A stretch of DNA of 64,000 bases from Aquicoccus porphyridii (GCF_008369105.1 NZ_VINQ01000013.1:56814-120813), one strand, 5' to 3'. Positions 18,044 to 26,874 are shown, counted from the stretch's first letter. Notes: generated by a model not told the origin, from the letters alone. Numbers and translations are program-made.

Positions 18044-19216
18044 ATGTCCGCTCATGTCACCGAACGCGCCACCGGCGCGCGCGCAACGGCCCCATCCGCC
18101 GCCGAAACCTTCATCCGCGCCCACCGCTTCGAGCGTCCGACCCTCGTGCTCGACACGCGGGCGCTTGCGCGTCAGTATCGCGCGCTGAAAACCGGCCTTG
18201 GCCGCGCCCATATCCATTACGCGGTCAAGGCCAACCCGGCACCGGAATTCATCGAAACCCTCGTTCGGCTCGGTTCGGGCTTTGATGCCGCCTCCCGCGC
18301 CGAGATCGAACTGTGCCTGTCCCAGGGGGCGGAGCCTGCGAAAATCTCGTTCGGCAACACCGTGAAGAAACCCGCCGACATCGCCTTTGCCCATCATGCC
18401 GGTGTCACCCTCTTTGCCGCCGATGCCGTCGAAGAGCTCGACAAGATCGCCGCGCACGCCCCCGGCGCGCGCGTCTATATCCGCCTCATCGTCGAGACGT
18501 CCGAGGCCGATTGGCCGCTCACCCGGAAATTCGGCTGCGCGGCGACCGAGGCCCCGGACCTGCTGGCCCATGCATCCGCGCTGGGGCTGGTTCCGGTCGG
18601 GTTGAGCTTCCATGTCGGCTCGCAAACCCGGCGCGCCGAGATGTGGTCGCCCATCCTCGCGCAGATGGCCCGCGTCTGGCATGGCGCGCGCGCCGCCGGT
18701 CACGACCTGACCTTGCTCAATATCGGCGGCGGCTTCCCGGCCTTCTATGGCGAGGAGATCGCGCGCCCCGAAACCTATGGCGCGCGCGTCATGGAGCTTG
18801 TCGCGCTTTATTTCGGCGCGGTCCCGCATGTGATGGCCGAACCGGGTCGCGGCCTCGTGGCCGAGGCGGGCGCGATCGCGGCCGAGGTTCTTCTGGTCTC
18901 GAAAAAGTCACAGGACGACCTGCACCGCTGGGTCTATCTCGATATCGGTCGGTTTTCCGGCCTCGCCGAAACCGAGGGCGAGGCGATCCGCTACCAGATC
19001 CTGACAGCGCGCGACCGCGAACGCACGGGTCCCTGCATCCTTGCCGGGCCGTCCTGTGACAGTGCCGACGTGCTCTATGAAAAGCGCATGATCGACATGC
19101 CGCTGGGCCTTGCCGCGGGTGACCGGGTGATCCTTCGCAACTGTGGTGCCTATACCTCCTCTTATGCCTCGGTCGGCTTCAACGGCTTCCCGCCGCTCGA
19201 TGTGGTGGTGATCTGA
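18044..19216 (+). CDS. Ornithine decarboxylase, fold-III PLP type
   Basis: A 390-residue alanine-racemase-fold decarboxylase that makes putrescine from ornithine; lysine may also be used. The PLP lysine is in HYAVKANPAPEF (about residues 62-73), a phosphate-binding GGG is in NIGGGFP, EPGRG binds the cofactor, and the C-terminal GPSCDSADVLYEK carries the catalytic cysteine donated across the dimer. ATG at 18044 is chosen because GGAG lies 6 nt upstream; in-frame TTG (18032) and ATG (18038) codons exist but lack spacing. The gene follows a structured leader, as expected for polyamine-controlled expression. A polyamine-type ABC transporter lies elsewhere in the window. Confidence 0.93.
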   Translation: MSAHVTERATGARATAPSAAETFIRAHRFERPTLVLDTRALARQYRALKTGLGRAHIHYAVKANPAPEFIETLVRLGSGFDAASRAEIELCLSQGAEPAKISFGNTVKKPADIAFAHHAGVTLFAADAVEELDKIAAHAPGARVYIRLIVETSEADWPLTRKFGCAATEAPDLLAHASALGLVPVGLSFHVGSQTRRAEMWSPILAQMARVWHGARAAGHDLTLLNIGGGFPAFYGEEIARPETYGARVMELVALYFGAVPHVMAEPGRGLVAEAGAIAAEVLLVSKKSQDDLHRWVYLDIGRFSGLAETEGEAIRYQILTARDRERTGPCILAGPSCDSADVLYEKRMIDMPLGLAAGDRVILRNCGAYTSSYASVGFNGFPPLDVVVI

Positions 19217-19240
19217 CAATCGCCCTCTTGTCTTCCGGCA

Positions 19241-19276
19241 GGCTCCGTTCGATGCTGTGGCAAACTGAACGGAGCC
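19241..19276 (+). promoter_or_regulatory. Perfect stem-loop covering the ribosome binding site of the DUF1989 gene
   Basis: GGCTCCGTTC (19241-19250) pairs perfectly with GAACGGAGCC (19267-19276) around a 16-nt loop. The right arm contains the GGAG ribosome site (19271-19274), 6 nt before ATG at 19281. When folded, the RNA would hide the site. There is no T-run, so it does not look like a terminator of the upstream gene. Confidence 0.6.
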
Positions 19277-19280
19277 CGCC

Positions 19281-20123
19281 ATGCCCACCCCCGCCGACGC
19301 CGATGCCCGCCGCGCCATCGCGCCCGTGATCTGCTATCCCAACGATACCCTGCCCGTGCCCGACCTCGCGCTCTACCGGGCCGCCCGGCAAGGGGCCGAG
19401 AAGACGGGCGAGGTTCTGGTTCCCCCGCGCGACGCAAGCGTGTTCCGCGTGCCCGCGGGGCATGTCTTTCGCATCTCCTCGGTCGAGGGGCCGCAGGTGG
19501 GTGATCTCAACCTCTGGAACGCGCATGACCTTTCCGAACGCTTCTACTCGGGCAAGGCGCGCGCGCTGCATGGCACGCACCTGACCACGGGTGAGCGGAT
19601 GTGGTCGTCCTTCCCGCATCTGCGCCCGATGGCCACCATCATCGAGGACACGCTCGAATGGTATGGCATCGACCAATATGGCGGCTCGGTCCATGACGTG
19701 ATCGGCACGCGCTGCGACCCCTATACCGGCAACCTGCTGTCGGGCACGCAATATCACCATTGCTGTCACTCCAACCTGACCCGCGCGCTGGCCGACGAGA
19801 TGGGCATGACCCTGGCCGAGGCCGAACCGCATGTGCATGACGTGCTCAACGTCTTCATGTGCACCGGCTTCACCCGCGACACCGGGCAGTATTTCATGAA
19901 GGCCTCGCCGGTGCGGCCCGGCGATCACCTCGAATTCTTCGCCGAGATCGACCTCCTGGGTGCATTGTCGGCCTGTCCGGGGGGCGATTGCTCGTCCGAG
20001 CATTCCTCGGACAGCGCCGCCTGTCACCCGCTTCTGGTCGAGATATTCGCCCCGCAGGCGGATGCGCTGGCGGGATGGACCCCGCCGCCGGTCAATGGCT
20101 ATGACCGCAGCCACGGGCGCTGA
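19281..20123 (+). CDS. DUF1989 (urea carboxylase-associated family) protein
   Basis: A 280-residue protein of the DUF1989 family. Likely metal ligands are visible in HDVIGTRCD, QYHHCCHSN and the C-terminal LSACPGGDCSSEHS with CHPL. Members of this family are found with urea carboxylase, and some (CgdA/CgdB) are carboxyguanidine deiminases; other members have no assigned reaction. Here no urea carboxylase gene is present. The gene lies 64 nt after ornithine decarboxylase on the same strand, so an activity on a nitrogen-rich compound linked to arginine or polyamine metabolism is possible, but this is inference. A hairpin covers its ribosome site. Confidence 0.85.
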   Translation: MPTPADADARRAIAPVICYPNDTLPVPDLALYRAARQGAEKTGEVLVPPRDASVFRVPAGHVFRISSVEGPQVGDLNLWNAHDLSERFYSGKARALHGTHLTTGERMWSSFPHLRPMATIIEDTLEWYGIDQYGGSVHDVIGTRCDPYTGNLLSGTQYHHCCHSNLTRALADEMGMTLAEAEPHVHDVLNVFMCTGFTRDTGQYFMKASPVRPGDHLEFFAEIDLLGALSACPGGDCSSEHSSDSAACHPLLVEIFAPQADALAGWTPPPVNGYDRSHGR

Positions 20124-20137
20124 GCGGCGCGCGCCCG

Positions 20138-20249
20138 GTTAACCAAATTCGTCACGGGAAATACCCGGCATACCCCGGCAGCCGGATGGCAGCCGGAAAG
20201 CACGCGGATGTCACCCCCCCTCGAAAGAGGCCGGATTTGCGCCGTTAAC
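20138..20249 (-). repeat. GTTAAC-bounded intergenic element, copy A
   Basis: Located between two convergent genes. GTTAAC at 20138-20143 and 20244-20249 bound the element. Read on the minus strand it has a run of G followed by TGAC, then three 11-bp units: ATCCGCGTGCT, TTCCGGCTGCC and ATCCGGCTGCC (20209 down to 20177). Copies B (42681-42788) and C (63881-63989) share the same length and order of parts. The right GTTAAC overlaps the stop codon of the SHMT-like gene. Confidence 0.65.
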
Positions 20250-21573
20250 CGCCGTGAACGTAGTGGATACGATTGAACAACCCGCGATATCTTGCGGTCT
20301 CCTCGGCCATATCGCCGGGCGCGTTCGAACGCAGCGCCGCCGCGATCCTTTGGCCCAGTTCGGGCATGTCCCGCGCACTCATCCCCCAACGCACGATCTC
20401 AGGCGTTCCAATGCGCAACCCATTGAGATCATGCGGCAATTCACCGACCGGAAGGCCAATCCCGCAGGTCAGAAACCCCGCCTTTTCCAGCTTTCTCGCC
20501 GCTGCCTGGCCGCCTCCGAACCCCTCGGCCAGCACCGCGAATTGATGGCTTTCGGTCGCGCCATGGCGCCCCTCGAAGAGCGGAATTCCTTCTGATTTCA
20601 ACGCCTTGGCAAGCGCCTTGGCGGTGTCGATCATGGCCTGTGCATAGGCCGCACCGTGATCCCGCCAATCCAGCAACGCCACCGCCAAAGCCGCCGATTT
20701 CGCCGCGTCGAAATTCGCCGTCATCCCCGGAAAAGCGATGGAATCCAATCGCTTGGCGATCTCGGCATCGTTGGTCACGATCAACCCCGAAGGCGGCCCG
20801 CCAAGGCTTTTATAGGTGCTCATCGTCATCAGGTGCGCGCCCTCGTCAAGCGGGTTCTTCCACGCGCGCCCGGCGATGATCCCACACTGATGCGCCGCGT
20901 CGAACAGCACGCAAGCCCCTGTTTTATCGGCGATTTCCCGTATCTCGCGCACCGGGTGTTCATAAAGGTTCAGGCTACCGCCAATGGTAATTACCTTGGG
21001 TCTGACCTCCTCCGCCAGCTTCGCCAGCCTGTCGAGATCAACCGAATAGCCATCCGCATCCACCGGGGCCTCATGGCTGGTCAGCCCGTAAAGCCCGGCG
21101 CAACCGTCGATGTGATGCGTCACATGCCCGCCGATTTTCGCTGGCGGAACAATGATTTGATCGCCCGAACGGGCCAGCGCCATGAAGCCGTAAAGATTGG
21201 CGATCGCCCCCGAAGGCACGCGAATCTCGGCATATTTCGCGCCGAACACCTCGGCGGCCAGTTCGGCGGCGATAACCTCAACCTCTTCAATGGCTTGCAG
21301 GCCCATCTCGTATTTGTCACCGGGATAGCCCAGCGAGGGCCGCGTGCCCATGCCCGACGCCAATAGCGCCTCGGCGCGCGGATTCATCACGTTGGTCGCC
21401 GGGTTAAGGTTAAAGCAACGGTTTTCGTGGATAGTCCTGTTCTCGCGGGCCAATTCCTCGATCCGCGCGGCAATCGCCGCCGTTTCTTCACCCGCAACGC
21501 GCTTCGCGATGCTTTGCACCCGGTTTTCGCTGATTTCCGGAACCCAGTCGCGCTTTGCCAGATGTTCAGTCAA
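20245..21573 (-). CDS. Serine hydroxymethyltransferase-like PLP enzyme
   Basis: A 442-residue fold-I PLP enzyme related to GlyA but clearly divergent. Shared features are [27 protein letters not shown], the PLP aspartate in [10 protein letters not shown], and the lysine in [11 protein letters not shown], where GlyA has a THKTLRGP-type string. The reaction may be a hydroxymethyltransferase, aldolase or transaldolase step. The best start is TTG at 21573: GGAGG lies 6 nt upstream and it overlaps the deoD stop by 8 nt, giving coupled translation. An ATG further up at 21630 would run deep into deoD. It forms an operon GNAT-deoD-this gene. Confidence 0.85.
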   Translation of the reverse strand: MTEHLAKRDWVPEISENRVQSIAKRVAGEETAAIAARIEELARENRTIHENRCFNLNPATNVMNPRAEALLASGMGTRPSLGYPGDKYEMGLQAIEEVEVIAAELAAEVFGAKYAEIRVPSGAIANLYGFMALARSGDQIIVPPAKIGGHVTHHIDGCAGLYGLTSHEAPVDADGYSVDLDRLAKLAEEVRPKVITIGGSLNLYEHPVREIREIADKTGACVLFDAAHQCGIIAGRAWKNPLDEGAHLMTMSTYKSLGGPPSGLIVTNDAEIAKRLDSIAFPGMTANFDAAKSAALAVALLDWRDHGAAYAQAMIDTAKALAKALKSEGIPLFEGRHGATESHQFAVLAEGFGGGQAAARKLEKAGFLTCGIGLPVGELPHDLNGLRIGTPEIVRWGMSARDMPELGQRIAAALRSNAPGDMAEETARYRGLFNRIHYVHGG

Positions 21574-22270
21574 ACGCCGCCTCCAACGCAATCTCCACCA
21601 TCTCGCCAAAGCTGCGCTCGCGCTCGGCACTGGGCAGCGCCCCGTCGCGCAACAGGTGGTCCGAGACCGTCAGAACCGCCAAGGCCCGCACTCCGAACCG
21701 GGCCGCCACGGTATAAAGCTCGGCCGCTTCCATCTCGACCGCGAGAATGCCATGCCGCGTCATTTGTTCATTGAGATCAGGGCGTTCGTCATAGAACACA
21801 TCGGCCGAATAGATGCCGCCGACATGCGGTGTCACGCCCTTGGACCGCGCCGCCGCGACCGCGCGTTCCAAGAGGCCGAAATCGGCACAGGGGGCGAATT
21901 GCAACTCCCGGAAGAATCCGCGCGACGGGGTCGAAAGGCTGCTCGCCGTCATCGCGATCACCACGTCACGCAGGTTCACGCTGTCCTGCATCGCCCCGCA
22001 AGAGCCGATACGGATCAGCGTTTTCGCGCCAAAATCCCGGATCAACTCATTGGCATAGATCGACAGGCTCGGCATGCCCATGCCCGACCCCTGGATGGTG
22101 ACGCGCTGGCCTCGCCATGTGCCGGTGAAGCCTAGCATGCCCCGGGTTTCATTGACAGATCTCGGGTTGTCCAGGAATGTCTCGGCGGCCCATTTGGCAC
22201 GCAGCGGATCACCTGGCATGAGAACGGTTTCGGCGATATCGCCCGGTCTTGCACCGATATGGATGGTCAT
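21566..22270 (-). CDS. deoD: Purine nucleoside phosphorylase, DeoD type
   Basis: A 234-residue hexameric-type purine nucleoside phosphorylase that splits purine (deoxy)nucleosides with phosphate. Signature parts are the start [20 protein letters not shown], the phosphate site in [14 protein letters not shown] and RIGSCGA, and the substrate-binding VEMEAAELY. The catalytic aspartate is present in TVSDHLL. It lies 9 nt after a GNAT gene and overlaps the next gene by 8 nt. Sure of the family. Confidence 0.95.
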   Translation of the reverse strand: MTIHIGARPGDIAETVLMPGDPLRAKWAAETFLDNPRSVNETRGMLGFTGTWRGQRVTIQGSGMGMPSLSIYANELIRDFGAKTLIRIGSCGAMQDSVNLRDVVIAMTASSLSTPSRGFFRELQFAPCADFGLLERAVAAARSKGVTPHVGGIYSADVFYDERPDLNEQMTRHGILAVEMEAAELYTVAARFGVRALAVLTVSDHLLRDGALPSAERERSFGEMVEIALEAAFD

Positions 22271-22279
22271 GTCGGCCCT

Positions 22280-22720
22280 CTATCGCTGATACTTGATGAA
22301 GGGTGTCAGGGTCGCGATCCGGTCATAAAGCCGCCGCGCCGTTTCGTTGAAATCCTGCGTCATCCAATAGACCGACGGCGTGCCATTGGCATCCGCCGCG
22401 TCATAGACCGCCTCGATCAGCTTGCGCCCCACACCTGTCCCGCGCGCGCCCGGGTCGGCGTAAAGGTCTTGCAGATAGCACACGTCCTCGACCCGCCAGT
22501 TATGCGGATGGAAGATGTAATGCACGAGACCCACGGCACGCCCCTCCTGCCGCGCGATCAATCCGTTCTGGCGCAGATGATCGGGATCGCACAGGCGGGC
22601 GAATGTCGTCTGGTAAACCTCTTCCGAGACGCCGGTTTCGTAGAATTCCAGATACCCGGTCCAGAGCCGGCGCCAATCGGATTCGTCGGCGTGGCACAGG
22701 GGGCTGATGATGGTCTCCAT
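22280..22720 (-). CDS. GNAT family N-acetyltransferase
   Basis: A 146-residue GNAT protein. The acetyl-CoA-binding motif A is seen in LQDLYADPGARGTGVGRKLI (about residues 83-102), with the typical Q/R-x-x-G-x-G/A pattern, followed by the C-terminal YWMTQDFNETARRLYDR, which fits motif B. The substrate is unknown. It is the first gene of the minus-strand operon with deoD and the SHMT-like gene, which hints at a modified nucleoside or amino acid substrate, but this is inference. Confidence 0.9.
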   Translation of the reverse strand: METIISPLCHADESDWRRLWTGYLEFYETGVSEEVYQTTFARLCDPDHLRQNGLIARQEGRAVGLVHYIFHPHNWRVEDVCYLQDLYADPGARGTGVGRKLIEAVYDAADANGTPSVYWMTQDFNETARRLYDRIATLTPFIKYQR

Positions 22721-22896
22721 GACAATTCTCCCTTCGATATTGCGCCACTTTGCCCACAGCGCGATGTGGGGGCAATGGCCAAAGGTCGGTCATGGTGGGC
22801 ATTTTTCCGCTTGCCTGTTTGCACTTCTCTCCGCGCCATTCCAAATCTGTCGCATTCCCCACGCAGGGAAGACATGCACAAGAATGGAGAAAACTG

Positions 22897-23274
22897 GTGA
22901 CACTCAAACCCAAATTCCTGACCGCCCTCGCAGTTATTGCGCTCGGGTTTTCCACGCCGGTCGTGGCCCAGCAAACCGAGGTGCCGAGCATCGCCGCCGA
23001 AGACGTCACCGAGACACAGGTGAACGCATTCGTGGATGCCGCCCTCGCCGTGCAGGAGGTGCAAAACGAGTATATCCCGCAGATTCAGGCCACGGAAGAT
23101 GAAGGCGCGCGCAACGAGATCATCGAGCAAGCCAATACCGCAGCGGCTGCCGCGGTCGAGTCGGTCGATGAACTGACGATTGACGACTATCTCGCGATCG
23201 CGGAAGCCGCCCGGCAGGACGAGGATTTGAATGGCCGGATCATGGCTCGGCTTCAGTCCCAGCAGGAGCAATAA
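22897..23274 (+). CDS. DUF4168 family exported protein
   Basis: A 125-residue protein with a signal peptide (cleavage near AVA before QQTE, about residue 26) and a helical acidic domain that fits DUF4168, including FVDAALAVQEVQNEY and YLAIAEAARQDEDLNGRI. Function unknown; the protein is expected in the periplasm. The start is GTG at 22897, supported by GGAGA 6 nt upstream. It is a single-gene unit ending in a strong terminator. Confidence 0.85.
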   Translation: MTLKPKFLTALAVIALGFSTPVVAQQTEVPSIAAEDVTETQVNAFVDAALAVQEVQNEYIPQIQATEDEGARNEIIEQANTAAAAAVESVDELTIDDYLAIAEAARQDEDLNGRIMARLQSQQEQ

Positions 23275-23300
23275 GCCGGGATACGGCCATTTGCACATTA

Positions 23301-23333
23301 TCAAAGGGCAGGCACATATTGCCTGCCCTTTGA
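23301..23333. terminator. Bidirectional terminator between the DUF4168 gene and ecm
   Basis: Perfect 13-bp stem, TCAAAGGGCAGGC (23301-23313) with its complement (23321-23333), and a 7-nt loop. It lies between two convergent genes and can serve both. Confidence 0.88.
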
Positions 23334-23342
23334 AATATGACC

Positions 23343-25310
23343 CTATTCGGCGGCGATTTCTCTGGGATCGGCCAGGGCGACGATATCCATCATGATGGTG
23401 TTGAGCTCGAAATCCTTGGGGGTATAGACCTGCGCTACCCCCAGTTCACGCAGGGTTCTCGCGTCGTCTTCGGGAATGATACCCCCCACGATAACGGGCA
23501 CATGGCCAAGCCCCGCATCGTGCAGCCGGCTCAGCGTGTCTTCGACCAGGGGCATATGACTGCCCGAAAGGATGGACAGGCCAATCACATGCGCGGCGTT
23601 TTCCTGTGCCGCCTTGACGATCTCTTCCGGCGTCAGCCGGATACCTTCGTACTCGATATCCATCCCGCAATCACGGGCGCGAAAGGCGATCTGCTCGGCG
23701 CCGTTGGAATGACCATCGAGCCCCGGCTTGCCAACCAGGAACTTGAGACGGCGCCCGAGACGATCGCTCACGGCATCCACCGCCGCGCGGATATCGTCAA
23801 GCCCCTCGGTCTTGTTCGAAACCGCCCGCGAAACGCCTGTGGGGCCACGATACTCGCCGAAAACCTCGCGCATGACCTCTGCCCATTCGCCGGTGGTGAC
23901 ACCGGCCTTGGCCGCGGTGATCGAGGGCCCCATGATATTCGCACCACTTGTGGCGGCAGCGCGCAGATCGGCCAGCGCCCGATCCACGGCGGCAGTATCG
24001 CGGGCAGCACGCCAGTCATCGAGCTGCGCGATCTGATTGGCTTCGACCGCCGGATCGACGGTCAGGATACCGCCCTCGCCGCTGGTCAGGGGGCTGGGTT
24101 CGCCCTCGGTCCATTTGTTCACGCCGACAACCACGGTTTCACCGGCTTCGATCCGGTTCAGACGTTCGGCATTGGAATCGACCAGGCGGGATTTCATGTA
24201 TTCGATCGCGGCAACTGCGCCGCCCATCCCGTCGAGCGATTCAAGCTCGTGCCGCGCGCCCTCTTTCAACGCGGCGACCTTGGCATCGACGGCCGGATTG
24301 TTGTCGAACAGGTCGTCATATTCCAGAAGGTCGGTCTCATAGGCCATGATCTGCTGCATCCGCATCGACCATTGCTGATCCCAGGGGCGCGGCAGGCCAA
24401 GCGCCTCGTTCCACGCAGGCAACTGCACCGCGCGGGCGCGGGCCTTTTTCGACAGCGTCACGGCCAGCATTTCGATGAGGATGCGATAGACGTTGTTTTC
24501 CGGCTGTTGCTCGGTCAGGCCAAGGCTGTTGACCTGCACGCCATAGCGGAAGCGGCGGAACTTGGGGTCTTCCACGCCGTAGCGGTCGCGCAGGATCTCG
24601 TCCCACAGATCGACAAAGGCGCGCATCTTGCACATTTCCGTCACGAACCGGATGCCCGCATTGACAAAAAACGAAATCCGCCCGCACAGTGCCGGGAAAT
24701 CCGCGTCCGGAACGCGCGGTTTCAATTCGTCGAGAACGGCAATCGCGGTGGCTAGTGCAAAGGCCAGTTCCTGCTCGGGCGTGGCGCCCGCCTCTTGCAG
24801 GTGATAGGAACACACGTTCATCGGGTTCCATTTTGGCACATGGGTATAACAATATTCCGCCACGTCCCCGATGAGTTTCAGCGACGGTTTCGGCGGACAG
24901 ACATACGTGCCGCGGCTTAGGTATTCCTTAATGATATCGTTTTGTACTGTGCCTTGCAGTTTGGTGATATCCGCGCCCTGTTCTTCGGCAACCGCGATGT
25001 AAAGCGCCAGAAGCCACGGCGCGGTGGCATTGATCGTCATCGAGGTGTTCATCTGTTCGAGCGGGATCTGGTCGAACAGCGTGCGCATGTCGCCGAGATG
25101 GCAGATCGGAACGCCGACCTTGCCGACTTCGCCACGCGCCAGAACGTGGTCGCTGTCATACCCGGTCTGGGTCGGAAGGTCGAAGGCCACCGAAAGCCCG
25201 GTCTGCCCCTTGGCAAGGTTGCCACGGTATAGCGCGTTCGAGGCTTCGGCGGTCGAATGGCCGGAATAGGTGCGGATGATCCAGGGACGGTCTTTCTGCG
25301 GCTGCGACAT
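23343..25310 (-). CDS. ecm: Ethylmalonyl-CoA mutase (coenzyme B12-dependent)
   Basis: A 655-residue single-chain B12 mutase that converts (2R)-ethylmalonyl-CoA to methylsuccinyl-CoA in the ethylmalonyl-CoA pathway. The start MSQPQKDRPWIIRTYSGHS and the catalytic-barrel motif FDLPTQTGYDSDH are visible. The C-terminal B12 domain holds the DxHxxG ligand motif in GLDGHSNGAEQ. It is distinguished from methylmalonyl-CoA mutase by its length of about 650 residues without a separate small subunit, and by lying near ccr. ATG at 25310 is chosen over an upstream in-frame start at 25337 because it fits the family. Transcription is divergent from the acyltransferase gene. Confidence 0.94.
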   Translation of the reverse strand: MSQPQKDRPWIIRTYSGHSTAEASNALYRGNLAKGQTGLSVAFDLPTQTGYDSDHVLARGEVGKVGVPICHLGDMRTLFDQIPLEQMNTSMTINATAPWLLALYIAVAEEQGADITKLQGTVQNDIIKEYLSRGTYVCPPKPSLKLIGDVAEYCYTHVPKWNPMNVCSYHLQEAGATPEQELAFALATAIAVLDELKPRVPDADFPALCGRISFFVNAGIRFVTEMCKMRAFVDLWDEILRDRYGVEDPKFRRFRYGVQVNSLGLTEQQPENNVYRILIEMLAVTLSKKARARAVQLPAWNEALGLPRPWDQQWSMRMQQIMAYETDLLEYDDLFDNNPAVDAKVAALKEGARHELESLDGMGGAVAAIEYMKSRLVDSNAERLNRIEAGETVVVGVNKWTEGEPSPLTSGEGGILTVDPAVEANQIAQLDDWRAARDTAAVDRALADLRAAATSGANIMGPSITAAKAGVTTGEWAEVMREVFGEYRGPTGVSRAVSNKTEGLDDIRAAVDAVSDRLGRRLKFLVGKPGLDGHSNGAEQIAFRARDCGMDIEYEGIRLTPEEIVKAAQENAAHVIGLSILSGSHMPLVEDTLSRLHDAGLGHVPVIVGGIIPEDDARTLRELGVAQVYTPKDFELNTIMMDIVALADPREIAAE

Positions 25311-25445
25311 GAATGGCCTCGTGAATCGGAGTGGCAATTTTCTTGCGTTCGGGCGTTCATACTTGGAATTTTATGGCGCTGTCAATTCGCTGCGTTGCGG
25401 CATGGGGTGATTTACTGCCGGTGAAAACCCTGCCACGGTGTGCCG

Positions 25446-26813
25446 ATGACAAGTACCGTAACAATGCCGCTCTGGCTTTTGATCGTGATTCTCGCCTTTG
25501 CGGCGGTCACCTTTGCCTCGCATTTCCTCTTTCCCTCGGTGCGCTGGTTCTTTCGGCGGCGCATGGAGAAGGTGGTTGCACGGCTGAACGAGCGTTTGGA
25601 ACGGCCGATCCAGCCCTTCAAGCTGGCCCGCCGCCATGACATGATCCAGCGGTTGATCTACGATCCCGAGGTCTCGAAGGCCATAATCGAACATGCCCGC
25701 CAGGAGGGCGTTCCCGAGAATGTCGCCTTCCAGACGGCAAGAAGCTATGCCCGTGAAATCGTACCGTCCTTCAGTGCGTCACTTTATTTCGGTCTGGCCA
25801 TCAAACTGGCAAAGCTGATCAGCACCTCGCTTTACCGCGTGCGCCTTGGGCACCATGCCGAAGATCACCTCAAGGCCATAGACCCCGATGCCACGGTGGT
25901 ATTCGTGATGAACCACCGGTCGAACATGGATTATGTCCTCGTGACCTATCTGGCGGCCGAGCGTAGCGCGCTGTCCTATGCGGTTGGCGAATGGGCGCAG
26001 GTTTGGCCGCTGAGCCGTCTGATCAAGGCGATGGGGGCCTATTTCATCCGCCGCAAGTCGCGCAATGCGCTCTATCGCAAGGTGTTGGCGCGCTATGTGC
26101 GTCTGGCCACAGAGGGTGGGGTGATGCAGGCCGTGTTCCCCGAAGGCGGCCTGTCGCTCGACGGGGCGCTGGCCGAGCCCAAGCTGGGGATTCTGAAATA
26201 CATCGTCGAAGGACACGACGTGTCATTGCGCGATGTCGTTTTCGTGCCGGTTGCGATCAATTATGATCGCGTTTTCGAGGATCGTATCCTCGTGACCGCG
26301 GGCCAGACCGGAGAGCGACGGTTTCGGGCCAGGATTTCGGTGATCCTGCGATTCCTTTTCAAACAGATCTGGCTGCGGCTGCGGGGCAAGTACCACCGGT
26401 TTGGCTATGCAGCCGTGAGTTTTGGGCCGCCCGTGCATTTGCACAGGTTGCTTGAGGAAGAATCCGAGGACACGATGTCGAAACTTGCCGCGCAACTGAT
26501 GCGGCGGATCGGAGAAGAGGTCCCGGTGCTGCCCGTTCCCCTTGTGGCGTCGGCCCTGCTTGCCGCTTCCGGGCCGCTCGATCGCGCGGCGTTGGAGGAA
26601 TGTGTTCACCGTCTTCTGGCTCAATTGCCTGACGCGCATTTGCACTTGCCTCGCAACGACTTGGGCTATGCCGTGGAGGTGGGATTGCGAAATCTCATCG
26701 GTCGTGCGCTGGTGAATGAGAAAGAGGGCCGGTTCTCGGTGGCACAGGATGGGCGCCCGCTGATTGCCTTTTATGCGGCTTCGATTGAGCATCTCTTCGA
26801 GAAGCCGCTCTAG
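25446..26813 (+). CDS. PlsB-like glycerol-3-phosphate/lysophosphatidate acyltransferase
   Basis: A 455-residue membrane-bound acyltransferase. An N-terminal membrane helix (residues 6-26) is followed by the catalytic domain with motif I in VMNHRSNMDYVLV (H and D four residues apart, as in PlsB) and motif III in FPEGGLSLDG. It is shorter than E. coli PlsB (about 800 residues), so it may be an alphaproteobacterial PlsB-like form. ATG at 25446 or GTG at 25440 could be the start; neither has a clear ribosome site. It lies between ecm (divergent) and ccr (same strand, 136 nt downstream), a placement I recall as common in this family. Confidence 0.85.
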   Translation: MTSTVTMPLWLLIVILAFAAVTFASHFLFPSVRWFFRRRMEKVVARLNERLERPIQPFKLARRHDMIQRLIYDPEVSKAIIEHARQEGVPENVAFQTARSYAREIVPSFSASLYFGLAIKLAKLISTSLYRVRLGHHAEDHLKAIDPDATVVFVMNHRSNMDYVLVTYLAAERSALSYAVGEWAQVWPLSRLIKAMGAYFIRRKSRNALYRKVLARYVRLATEGGVMQAVFPEGGLSLDGALAEPKLGILKYIVEGHDVSLRDVVFVPVAINYDRVFEDRILVTAGQTGERRFRARISVILRFLFKQIWLRLRGKYHRFGYAAVSFGPPVHLHRLLEEESEDTMSKLAAQLMRRIGEEVPVLPVPLVASALLAASGPLDRAALEECVHRLLAQLPDAHLHLPRNDLGYAVEVGLRNLIGRALVNEKEGRFSVAQDGRPLIAFYAASIEHLFEKPL

Positions 26814-26852
26814 AGCGATTTTTCTGCGACTGCGAGGTTATAAAATTTCAAT

Positions 26853-26874
26853 TTGCTGCACCCGGGCATTGCAA
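26853..26874. promoter_or_regulatory. Inverted repeat upstream of ccr
   Basis: TTGC-N4-CCCGGG-N4-GCAA, a 22-bp interrupted palindrome about 75 bases before ccr. It could be an operator for a regulator of acetate or ethylmalonyl-CoA metabolism. Only one copy is seen and no match to a known site is claimed. Confidence 0.35.

Noticed and set aside
22500..23009. Frames in the divergent region between the GNAT gene and the DUF4168 gene
   Set aside because: They overlap the GNAT gene in other frames and have Arg/Pro/Ser-rich compositions typical of non-coding translation; the 176-bp gap holds only the two promoters.
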